From Bacteroidales bacterium UBA5762 (GTDB lineage: Bacteria; Bacteroidota; Bacteroidia; Bacteroidales; TTA-H9): a stretch of 5,114 nt of DNA. Position 1 is the stretch's first letter, and each line of letters starts with the position of its first letter. This document shows, one piece after another, positions 1 through 5,114 of this stretch. The stretch lies in the NCBI GenBank assembly GCA_002418865.1, contig DIEY01000062.1, positions 18,073 through 23,186 of the forward strand, read 5' to 3'. Position numbers and translations under genes: made by a program. The notes beneath the pieces are model-generated. The model was not told the origin of the DNA and did no database searches. It worked only from the letters and a program-made list of their open reading frames with translations.

Positions 1-1
1 T

Positions 2-106
2 AATACTACCATCACCTGTTCCAAACTGGGTTATGACGAAGAATCCGTTACGGCCAATATCCCGGCTAATTCTACTTTCCAACAGGATTTTGCATTACTC
101 GAGAAT
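2..106 (+). other. C-terminal part of a carboxypeptidase-regulatory-like beta-sandwich
   Basis: Residues 1-35 read as the last strands of a CarboxypepD_reg/PEGA-type domain. The pattern 'ITCSKLGYDEESVTANI' (residues 4-20) matches the usual 'V.v.k.GYe..t.ti' strand pair, and is followed by a hydrophobic 'QQDFALLE' closing strand. The second such domain in this protein (1790-2047) has the equivalent 'INIQKFGYQTYTANVDI'. The start of the domain lies upstream of the window. Such domains are thought to be structural spacers in exported Bacteroidota proteins. Confidence 0.6.
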
Positions 107-3100
107 ACCCCTCCCCCAAGTGTAGTATATGCTTCTTTAAATGCAGCACAAACTGCTGTTGACATCACATGGGGCTTACCCATGAGTGGCTATGTTATTA
201 TTTATGATGATGGACAATTCGAAAACATGACTGCTTGGGCCGTAGAAGGCAATATCAATGCCTTGAAATTTACCCCCATCAACCAATACCCCGTACAAGT
301 TACGGGTGGAATGGTACACATTGGCGATGGCACCTATCCTGAGGGCGGAAACATTCTAACTCCATTCCAGATTGCAGTGTATAAAGATGACGGGACCATG
401 GGATTGCCAGGAACTGAATTGGCTGTTATCGATGTAACACCGGCCGATTATGGGTGGGTTTCATTCAGCTTCAATCCACCTGTAACCATTCAAAGTGGCA
501 ATTTCTATATCGGGATGATTCAGGGAGGTAACTATCCCAACTGTGCTCCTATCGCTATAGATGAAACCAACCCCAGCATGCGCAGCTACTCAAGGTTCGT
601 TACCGGAAATGGTCCTTGGGTTCCCTCAGGATACAACGATTTCATGATCAGGGCATTTTGTTATGGTGCAGGAGGACCTTTAGACCTCACTGAAACCTCA
701 CAGCCTCGCTTTGTCGAAAAACAACGCATCAGCAAGAATAGCCTCTTCATGAAACAACCTCGCATCGTTCAAGGTTACGAGGGAGAAGCTATTTATAAAC
801 CTGTTCCAACCCTATCTTCTCCCATGAAAGCCGTCAATTATTCCATTCCAACTCCTACTTGGGGTTTTGTTTCGAATAATCCCAATGCCAGTGACAATGC
901 AGAGGTTGTCAATTACGGTCTCCCCTTACCTGTTATAGAGACTCCTCAGTCGAATCCTTCCGATGGAATTCTCTTTGATAATGGGCCCTTCATTAATAGC
1001 CCCGGTACAGGTCCTGGTGGAACCGACGAAAGTATCATCGTAACTGGTACTAATTCGTATGGCTTTAACTTTAATAATGCCGTCCCCTATACCGTTGCTG
1101 ACGACTTTACCGTTACAGGAACCGTTCCCTGGGCCATTGGTTCGGTAGAATTTTATGGTTATCAAACGGGCTCATCTACCACCTCCACTTTTACAGGCGG
1201 CTATATTAGAATTTGGGATGGCAATCCCAGTGCAGGTGGTAATGTAATTTGGGGTGACCTCACCACGAATCGTATGACAAATACTTCCTGGATAAATGCC
1301 TATAGAGTAAATGTAAGCGGTGGAGGCACAACACGTCCCATCATGAAGGTAGTATGCTCTACTCCAGGATTGACCCTTAATCCAGGAACTTATTGGATAG
1401 AATTTGCTGCCACAGGTAGCCTTGCTTCTGGACCTTGGGTTGTCCCTGTATGCTTAAGCACTCCTGCTTCAGGCAACGCTTTGCAATTTACCGGTACATG
1501 GGCTCCCATAGTAAGTGGAACCGCTCCAAATACCTATCCTCAGGGTGTTCCTTTCAAATTGAATGGAGCGGCTCTTACTGGCCTCGAATATCAGGTTTGG
1601 CGGCTGAAACAAGGCGATGAAGCCAATCCCACAACATGGACTTCTTTAGGAACTACGGCTACTACCAGTATAGTTGATAATAGCTGGTCTAGCCTGCCTA
1701 ATGGACCTTACCGTTGGGCAGTAAAAGCCAAATATACAGGCGACCGCTGGTCGGATGCTGCTTTCTCCAATGTCTTGGGTAAAGGCTGGGTTTCGAATGT
1801 AACCTTTAACATTACACTGAGCTCTCAAACGGCTGTTCCAGAAAATGTCATGGTTTATATGGAGAATTCTTCACCTACAGCCGACTCTATTTATTGGGGC
1901 CTTACCCCTGCTTCGGGAACTATCAATTTCCCACACGTATGGAAAGGAAATTACAACATCAACATTCAAAAATTTGGCTACCAAACCTATACAGCCAACG
2001 TTGATATTACGGAAAATAGCTATACTTTCAATATCCTTCTCATGGAAACAGTGTGGCCTCCAACCGATCTATGGGTGGACGACATGACGCTCATGGCCTA
2101 TTGGAATGCCCCCAATCCTCAGATTGCTCTCTTCGAAGAACGTTGGGGTTCAGGAAACTTCACAGCCAACCAATGGACGGTGAACGGAGGAAACTGGAGC
2201 GTAACGAGCGGCACTGGTAATCCAGCACCTTCGGTACAATTTAACTGGTCGCCTCAGGTTACTAATTATGAACAATCTATCACATCGAAAGATATAGAAG
2301 GACAAGGTTCACCCGGTTTGTATCTGAAATATGATATTTATCTAAATAACTATGGTACGACCAACGAAAACCAGATGGCTGTCGAAATATGGGATGGAAC
2401 AGCTTGGAATCGCCTAAAGAATTATACGAATATGATGGGAAGTATTCCATGGACATCGGAAAGCCTAAATATTTCTGCCTATACCTGGGATACCTTCAAG
2501 ATTCGTTTCCTGGCTTATGGTACGGATAGCTATGACATCAACAACTGGAATATAGATAACATTATCGTAGCCGCTACCTTAAGTGGGAAAAGCGTTCTGG
2601 GATATGATATGTATCTGGATGACATTCAAATTGGGTTTACAACAGATACTTCCTATCAGATTCCTCATAATCTTTGCACTTATGGACATTCCTATACTGC
2701 CAGTGTAGATGCTGCATACGAAAGTGGAGCATCTGACAGAGATTATTATACCTTCACGGCTCATTATCTACCCGCTCCTCGCAACCTCGAGGCTACTCCT
2801 ATACAAGATGCAGCTTACCTCACTTGGGAATATCCAGTTATGGGCAGCAAACTCGAAGTACTCGACCTTTCTCCTCGTACCTCCATGCCTAACCCAACCT
2901 ATGAATATAGCCCAATGGTCGCTAACCAACAAATGATTAACGCTACTGAGGCTATATGGGATGTGCTCTTCTCTTTTTATGTCACTGATGCTTCTCGCCC
3001 AGGGATAGAAACCGACGGAACCTACATCTATACTGCCCAGTGGAATGGACCTAACTTCGGTAAATACGAAAACCAAGGCGGTACTTGGACCCTCGTTACC

Positions 3101-5114
3101 GAATTTACCATCCCTGGAGTTTCCGAAATTCGCGACCTCGCTTACGACGGTACTTACTTCTATGGAGGAGCAATATCCACTACTATCTATAAGATGGACT
3201 TCAATACGCAAACCCTCGTAGGTACTATCTCTACATCTGGCGTCAGCGTTAGACACATCGCCTACGATCCCGCTAATGAAGGCTTCTGGACTGGCACCTG
3301 GACTACCATGGCTCTGGTTAGCATGACAGGAGCTACTATACAAACCGTCAACACCGGCCTCGCTGGTATGTATGGCAGTGCTTACGACGACCAAAGCACT
3401 GGTGGACCTTACCTGTGGATCTTCGACCAAGGTGGCAGCGGAGTAGATATCCTACAAATGGACATAGCTACTACTACCCTCACGGGTGTGGTTCATGCCG
3501 CTACCGATATCCCAGGTTTCGCCTCAGGTGACATAGCCGGTGGCCTCGCCTCCGATAATGCTAACCTCGTGTCTGGTAAATTCATACTCTTGGTCAACAT
3601 ACAGCATAGTCCCAACATCATTGGCGCTTATGAAATAACAGCCAGTACAGGCGGCGGCGGTGCTGCTCCTTCTAACTTACTCGGATATAACGTTTACCGA
3701 GATGGTACGCTCATCAGCTACGTCGAAAAACCTACCACCGAATATTACGACCTCTATCTCGATCCAGGTCAATACTGTTATACAGTTACCGCCGTTTATG
3801 ACCTTGAACCTTATGGATTCCCTGCTGGCTCTACTGCTGAATCCGTTGAAGAAGGTCCTGCCTGCGTCGATATCGATTATGGTTTCCCCATTCCTTGGTC
3901 GGAAGACTGGGCTTCTTCTTCCTTCTCTACTAATAGCTGGAGCCTCGATCCTGATCCCAGCCACTGGAAAATCTCTACCATGACAGGCAACCCTGTACCT
4001 TCTGCCGAATTTACTTGGGCTCCTCCTGTCACCGATTACTCCTTTGCCCTCGAAACTCCTAACCTCACTGCCGGCCTCTTCACCTGCGCCGATATCTGGC
4101 TCGACTTCGACCTTAAACTCGACGACCGCAACCAAACCGGAAACGAACTCCTGAAAATAGAAATATGGAAAAACGGTAATTGGATGAAAATGGCCGAATT
4201 TAAGAATGAAGGTTCCTTCAACTGGGAAAATCAACACATCGATATCAGCATTATCCGTGGTAAAGCCTTCAAGGTACGCTTCCTTGCTACAGGTTCTAAC
4301 TCGGCCGATATCCTCGGATGGTTCATCGATAATATCAACATCTATCCTGTGGTTTATCCTGCCTTGAACCTCACCGCTCAAAACAGCAACCTTAACTTCG
4401 ATATCAACCTGCAGTGGAATTCTCCTGAATGTCCTTCAGGTGGTCCTACGGGTCAACTCAAGATGCTCAAACAATGGGATAGCGACCCCAATTCAACCAT
4501 CAACGCCTATTATCAGCAATATAACTATGTATATGGCGTAGTTTACGACCTGACTGCTTATCCGGATGCTACCTTGTCGAAGATCGATTTCCATCATGCT
4601 TCGTGGGGAGTTTATGGAACATGGCAATACAAGGTCCATGTCGTAGATTGGAATACTTATACAGAAATTGCCACATTAGGACCCTTCGTCACTACAGGTA
4701 ACGATATATGGGAAACCGATGTTCCTCTGGATGACATCATGGGTTATGGAGGTCATCTTATTGGAATCATGTTAGAACCTATGAGCAACTCTGCTTCTGA
4801 TGCCTATCCATGCTTCAGTGGAGACTATACAGGGGTACAAGGCGTATCACTTTATGGACCTTTACCCGACTACGCAAGCCTAATTCCTTCGACTGAGGTT
4901 GGCGACTGGTATCAGAACCTCTGGATATTGACGAATTTTGACGACAAGGGTCTGGTAAGCCCCGCCAAAGTTCCCGTTTCTCAATTGAATATGGCTTCGC
5001 TCAGCCGTAAACCTATCGTTCCTACTCTTAAGCCTACTTACCTGATACCCAATCAAACTGTCATCACTATGCCAACTGATGGTTTTAGGGGCGTCATCGG
5101 ATATAATGTCTATC
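2..5114 (+). CDS. Giant modular secreted/surface adhesin-like protein, internal fragment (both ends missing)
   Basis: Frame 2 is open for 1704 codons without a stop and translates into coherent beta-domain sequence throughout, so this is a single gene entered and left mid-protein. No start codon can be chosen. The modules, in order, are a carboxypeptidase-regulatory-like tail, four FN3-like domains each interrupted by other modules, a second carboxypeptidase-regulatory-like domain, two cleaved-adhesin/choice-of-anchor-J-like modules, a five-repeat propeller-like module and three further beta-sandwich modules. The composition (many Thr, Asn, Tyr, Trp, Gly; few Cys; no hydrophobic membrane segment; no obvious catalytic motif) fits an exported structural or binding protein. 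Proteins of this style in Bacteroidota often leave through the type IX secretion system and end in a C-terminal sorting domain, but neither that domain nor a signal peptide is in view, so export is inferred. The ligand is unknown. Antisense open frames inside it are by-products of codon use. I am confident of the reading frame, moderately confident of the adhesin-like role. Confidence 0.95.
107..181 (+). other. FN3-like host domain 1, N-terminal strands A-B
   Basis: Residues 36-60 begin with a Pro-rich linker (TPPPS) and continue as two strands ending 'AVDITWGLP'. This is the hallmark of the first two strands of fibronectin type III-like domains (P..v.a.l.....v.LtW..P, with the core Trp at residue 57). 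The expected third strand does not follow directly: the chain runs into a different module, and the matching 'YQVWRL' strand appears only at 1589, about 470 residues later. This is the first of four such interrupted hosts. Confidence 0.6.
182..676 (+). other. Beta-sandwich module 1 inserted in FN3 host 1
   Basis: Residues 61-225 start with the motif 'YDDGQFENMTAWAVEG' (residues 68-83) and end 'YNDFMIRAF' before a short Gly-rich stretch. Between them are alternating beta strands, including 'FQIAVYKDDGTMGLPGTEL' and 'SGNFYIGMIQGGNYPNCAP'. I know this layout from large exported Bacteroidota proteins, where a 'YDDG..E' opening and a '..W.P.....FMIRA' ending bracket a jelly-roll-like domain usually placed in front of an FN3 half. 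Cys181 and Cys220 are the only cysteines in it and might pair. The Asp-rich opening could bind a metal ion, but that is speculative. There is no catalytic signature. Modules at 962-1573 and 4427-4939 have the same general layout. Confidence 0.55.
677..961 (+). other. Pro-rich basic inter-module linker
   Basis: Residues 226-320 do not resemble the flanking beta modules. The first half is unusually basic for this protein, with Arg and Lys grouped in 'PRFVEKQRISKNSLFMKQPR' (residues 235-254). The second half holds most of about a dozen prolines. It joins two beta-sandwich modules, so it is probably an extended, flexible or exposed segment. In gingipain-type adhesin polyproteins, exposed linkers with Arg/Lys are where proteolytic processing occurs; whether this one is cut is unknown. 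A shorter, similarly basic and Pro-rich stretch sits at 4940-5083, in the matching place before FN3 host 4 resumes. Confidence 0.5.
962..1573 (+). other. Beta-sandwich module 2 inserted in FN3 host 1
   Basis: Residues 321-524 open with 'DGILFDNGPFINSPGTGPGG' and go through 'VADDFTVTG', 'GYIRIWDGNPSAGGNVIWGD', 'LNPGTYWIEFAATG' and 'YPQGVPFKLNG'. The 'Y.v.DDFtv......I..v.fyGY' start and the 'TYWIEFA' strand are typical of extracellular jelly-roll sandwiches found in bacterial secreted proteins that lack any catalytic residues. Cys452 and Cys484 are the only cysteines and lie on late strands that could be adjacent. The module ends directly at the strand where FN3 host 1 resumes. A binding role is likely, but the ligand cannot be read. 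Confidence 0.55.
1574..1789 (+). other. FN3-like host domain 1, C-terminal strands
   Basis: Residues 525-596 read as FN3 strands C to G: 'LEYQVWRLKQGDE' (strand C and turn), 'WTSLGTTATTSIVDNSW' and 'NGPYRWAVKAKYTGDRWS' (the Tyr-x-Trp-x-Val-x-Ala pattern of FN3 strand F), then 'AAFSNVLGK'. On their own they lack strands A-B. Those are supplied by residues 36-60, so this is taken as the second half of the domain that began at 107. It is followed with almost no linker by a carboxypeptidase-regulatory-like domain. Confidence 0.65.
1790..2047 (+). other. Carboxypeptidase-regulatory-like beta-sandwich domain
   Basis: Residues 597-682, about 85 residues, carry the standard pattern of the family. 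There is a first strand 'NVTFNITLSS', a middle strand 'VMVYMENSSPT', a 'TPASGTINFPHVWKGNYNI' segment corresponding to the usual 'T.a.G...f..v..G.Y.v', and 'IQKFGYQTYTANVDI' corresponding to '..k.GY......v.i'. The closing strand is 'SYTFNILLME'. It is a complete copy of the domain whose tail opens the window. These domains usually stiffen or space out other modules in exported proteins. Confidence 0.7.
2054..2113 (+). other. FN3-like host domain 2, N-terminal strands A-B
   Basis: Residues 685-704, 'WPPTDLWVDDMTLMAYWNAP', give the 'PP..L.v....l.a.W..P' signature of FN3 strands A and B, with core Trp701. As in the other hosts the sequence then leaves the FN3 pattern, here for a cleaved-adhesin-like module, and the 'GYDMYL' strand C appears at 2600. 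Confidence 0.6.
2126..2575 (+). other. Cleaved-adhesin / choice-of-anchor-J-like module 1, inside FN3 host 2
   Basis: Residues 709-858 begin 'ALFEERWGSGNFTANQWTV', the 'EnW.sg....W.' opening typical of these MAM-like jelly-roll domains. They continue with 'GNPAPSVQFNWSPQVTNY' (from residue 739), 'LYLKYDIYLNNYG', 'MAVEIWDGTAWNRLKNYTN', 'FKIRFLAYGTDSYDINNW' and finish with the family-typical 'W.IDNI.V' (residues 849-856). Related domains in Porphyromonas gingipains and hemagglutinin HagA bind host proteins. Here only binding in general can be inferred. It is a clear paralogue of the module at 3884-4348: the spacing from the GNP motif to the final Trp is 110 residues here and 111 there. Confidence 0.7.
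2591..2767 (+). other. FN3-like host domain 2, C-terminal strands
   Basis: Residues 864-922 run 'SVLGYDMYLDDIQIGFTTDT' (strand C and turn), 'SYQIPHNLCTYGHSYTASV' (strand E, turn and strand F) and 'DAAYESGASDRDYYTFTAHY' (strand G). This completes the FN3-like domain started at 2054. It passes straight into the first strand of FN3 host 3 at 2768, without a linker. Confidence 0.6.
2768..2836 (+). other. FN3-like host domain 3, N-terminal strands A-B
   Basis: Residues 923-945 contain 'PAPRNLEATPIQDAAYLTWE' followed by YP, the clearest of the four 'P.nL.a.....a.LtWe.P' signatures in the window, with core Trp at residue 942. The chain then enters a long insert that includes the propeller-like module, and strand C (LLGYNVYRDG) is found at 3677. 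The strong CTC leucine preference starts at about this point. Confidence 0.65.
2837..2947 (+). other. Leader segment of the insert in FN3 host 3
   Basis: Residues 946-982 form a low-complexity connection (VMGSKLEVLDLSPRTSMPNP and onwards) with few predicted strands. It joins the FN3 half to the propeller-like module. I do not recognise it as a domain. It may be a flexible linker or contribute an edge strand to the propeller. Confidence 0.35.
2948..3646 (+). other. Five-repeat beta-propeller-like module, inside FN3 host 3
   Basis: Residues 983-1215 contain five blade-like repeats of the kind 'i.yDg.yfyg......iykmd..t.tlv.ti'. The key segments are 'IETDGTYIYTAQW' (from 3005), 'LAYDGTYFYGGAISTTIYKM' (from 3137), 'IAYDPANEGFWTGTW' (from 3257), 'SAYDDQSTGGPYLWIF' (from 3377) and 'LASDNANLVSGKFILLVN' (from 3545). 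After each comes a strand naming an inner element ('YKMDFNTQTLVGTI', 'LQMDIATTTLTGVV'). This resembles the repeat pattern of bacterial secreted propellers. Five recognised blades is at the low end for the fold, so one or two blades may be too divergent to see, for example in 2837-3004. No active-site motif is apparent. A role in protein or glycan recognition is plausible but unproven. Confidence 0.6.
3137..3496 (+). repeat. Three in-phase 40-residue protein repeats (propeller blades)
   Basis: The motifs LAYD, IAYD and SAYD start at 3137, 3257 and 3377, exactly 120 bases apart, giving three units of 40 residues. Each has the order 'xAYD', then an aromatic 'YFYG/FWTG/YLWI' strand, then a strand ending near 'TI/TV/LT'. 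The repeats are conserved in protein pattern and diverged in DNA. The next equivalent (LASD, 3545) is 168 bases on, so that unit is longer. Confidence 0.6.
3650..3880 (+). other. Gly4 hinge and FN3-like host domain 3, C-terminal strands
   Basis: Four glycines (3650-3661) and a short AAPSN form an obvious hinge after the propeller-like module. Residues 1226-1293 then give FN3 strands C to G: 'LLGYNVYRDGTLISYV', 'EYYDLYLDPGQYCYTVTAVY' and 'EEGPACVDIDYG'. Cys1259 on the strand-F pattern and Cys1288 on the last strand match the 'yCv.v.Y......C..v' arrangement remembered from gingipain adhesin domains, and are probably a disulfide. The domain runs directly into the second cleaved-adhesin-like module. 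Confidence 0.65.
3884..4348 (+). other. Cleaved-adhesin / choice-of-anchor-J-like module 2
   Basis: Residues 1295-1449 open with 'FPIPWSEDWASSSFSTNSWS' and continue with 'GNPVPSAEFTWAPPVTDY' (from residue 1329), 'ADIWLDFDLKLDDRN', 'LLKIEIWKNGNWMKMAEF', 'AFKVRFLATGSNSADILGW' and 'WFIDNINIYP' as the terminal strand. The GNP block shares 11 of 18 residues with module 1 (2126-2575), and the later 'FK.RFLA.G' and 'W.IDNI' blocks also line up, so the two are paralogues. Unlike module 1, it sits between two FN3-like domains rather than inside one. Its codons are markedly richer in CTC leucine than those of module 1. Confidence 0.7.
4355..4426 (+). other. FN3-like host domain 4, N-terminal strands A-B
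   Basis: Residues 1452-1475 read 'YPALNLTAQNSNLNFDINLQ' and then WNSP, giving the 'P..nL.a.......i.LqW..P' FN3 strand A-B signature with core Trp1472. The domain resumes at 5084 after an insert of about 220 residues. The codon use returns to that of the 5' half of the window from about here. Confidence 0.6.
4427..4939 (+). other. Beta-sandwich module 3, inside FN3 host 4
   Basis: Residues 1476-1646 include 'SKIDFHHASWGVYGTWQYKV', 'YTEIATLGPFVTTGNDIWET', 'YGGHLIGIMLEPMSNSASDA' and 'WYQNLWILTNF'. The order of strands, from a first 'skIdFh' strand through a late 'G..IGIM' strand to a final 'Y.n.wI' strand, parallels module 1 (182-676), whose late strands are 'FYIGMIQGGNYPN' and 'YNDFMIRAF'. I take it as a distant relative, with no ligand or catalytic residues to be seen. 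The opening 'PECPSGGPTGQLKML' is a Gly/Pro connector from the FN3 half. Confidence 0.5.
4940..5083 (+). other. Pro-rich basic linker before FN3 host 4 resumes
   Basis: Residues 1647-1694 contain five Lys/Arg and seven Pro in 48 residues, for example 'SLSRKPIVPTLKPTYLIP'. They show no strand pattern of the neighbouring modules. The stretch is compositionally like the 677-961 linker, and like it follows a sandwich module inserted in an FN3 host. It is probably extended and exposed. Confidence 0.45.
5084..5114 (+). other. FN3-like host domain 4, start of C-terminal strands (cut by window end)
   Basis: Residues 1695-1704 read 'FRGVIGYNVY', matching strand C of host 3 (NLLGYNVYRDG). The single leftover base is C, which is consistent with a following CGN arginine as in host 3. 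This shows that the FN3 split pattern repeats a fourth time and that the gene continues beyond the window. Confidence 0.6.

Noticed and set aside
1..3. TAA at the first bases as a possible stop of an upstream gene
   Set aside because: It is in frame 1, whereas the gene is in frame 2 and open from base 2 onwards. The TAA is an out-of-frame coincidence.
677..961. Possible gene boundary or two-gene junction at the linker
   Set aside because: Frame 2 stays open through the linker, and the FN3 half begun at 107 is completed at 1574, so both sides belong to one protein.
1845..2087. 80-codon plus-strand open frame in another frame
   Set aside because: It overlaps the carboxypeptidase-regulatory-like domain and the start of FN3 host 2 in frame 2. 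It has no recognisable protein pattern and no convincing ribosome binding context.
2768..3430. 220-codon antisense open frame
   Set aside because: It is in exact codon register with the plus-strand gene and ends at the in-frame CTA leucine codon at 2768. It stays open only because TTA, CTA and TCA codons are avoided in the CTC-rich block. Its translation is low in domain-like pattern.
3660..3983. 107-codon plus-strand open frame in another frame
   Set aside because: It lies over FN3 host 3 and the second adhesin-like module. Its Leu/Pro/Ser-rich, featureless product is what a shifted reading of CTC- and CCT-rich codons would give.
2216..4321. Recent DNA-level duplication of the two adhesin-like modules
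   Set aside because: The similarity is clear at protein level, but the DNA of the two modules differs throughout in synonymous positions, so it is an old duplication or separate acquisition rather than a recent repeat.
3677..4381. 234-codon antisense open frame
   Set aside because: It has the same codon register effect and ends at the in-frame TTA codon at 3677. The plus strand encodes clear FN3-like and adhesin-like modules here, so a protein on the other strand is not supported.
1..5114. Phage tail fibre, toxin or defence system as alternative identity
   Set aside because: No trimeric tail-fibre repeats, toxin catalytic motifs, nuclease, ATPase or transmembrane segments were seen. The modules match exported Bacteroidota adhesin-like proteins.

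Overview
The whole window lies inside one very large plus-strand gene. Frame 2 is open from base 2 to the last base: 1704 complete codons and no stop. Both ends of the gene are outside the window, so no start codon, ribosome binding site, promoter, signal peptide, sorting signal or terminator is visible, and there is no intergenic DNA. The protein is rich in Thr, Asn, Tyr, Trp, Gly and Pro, has only about 11 Cys in 1704 residues, and is built of beta-sandwich and beta-propeller modules. This is the style of giant secreted or cell-surface adhesin-like proteins of Bacteroidota, probably an environmental or anaerobic Bacteroidales-type organism. That assignment rests on protein style and remembered relatives, not on a search.

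Layout, in order: the tail of a carboxypeptidase-regulatory-like beta-sandwich (2-106); the first strands of an FN3-like domain (107-181); a beta-sandwich insert (182-676); a Pro-rich basic linker (677-961); a second beta-sandwich insert (962-1573); the rest of the first FN3-like domain (1574-1789); a second carboxypeptidase-regulatory-like domain (1790-2047); a second FN3-like domain (2054-2113 plus 2591-2767) split by a cleaved-adhesin/choice-of-anchor-J-like module (2126-2575); a third FN3-like domain (2768-2836 plus 3674-3880) split by a beta-propeller-like module (2948-3646); a second cleaved-adhesin-like module (3884-4348); and a fourth FN3-like domain (4355-4426, resuming at 5084) split by a further beta-sandwich (4427-4939) and a basic linker (4940-5083).

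The main observation is this architecture. Four times an FN3-like domain stops just after its 'LTW..P' strand, a whole beta-rich module follows, and the FN3 resumes with a 'GYxVYR'-type strand. The protein therefore reads as a string of FN3 hosts with other domains nested in the loop between strands B and C. The hemagglutinin/adhesin regions of Porphyromonas gingipains have, from memory, a comparable layout. The likely role is extracellular binding or adhesion to protein or carbohydrate, but no ligand or enzyme activity can be read from the sequence.

The second observation is a synonymous codon shift: bases about 2768-4380 use CTC for roughly two thirds of leucines, against about one fifth on either side. 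No RNA genes, mobile elements, CRISPR arrays or other genes were found. I see no defence or other multi-gene system here.
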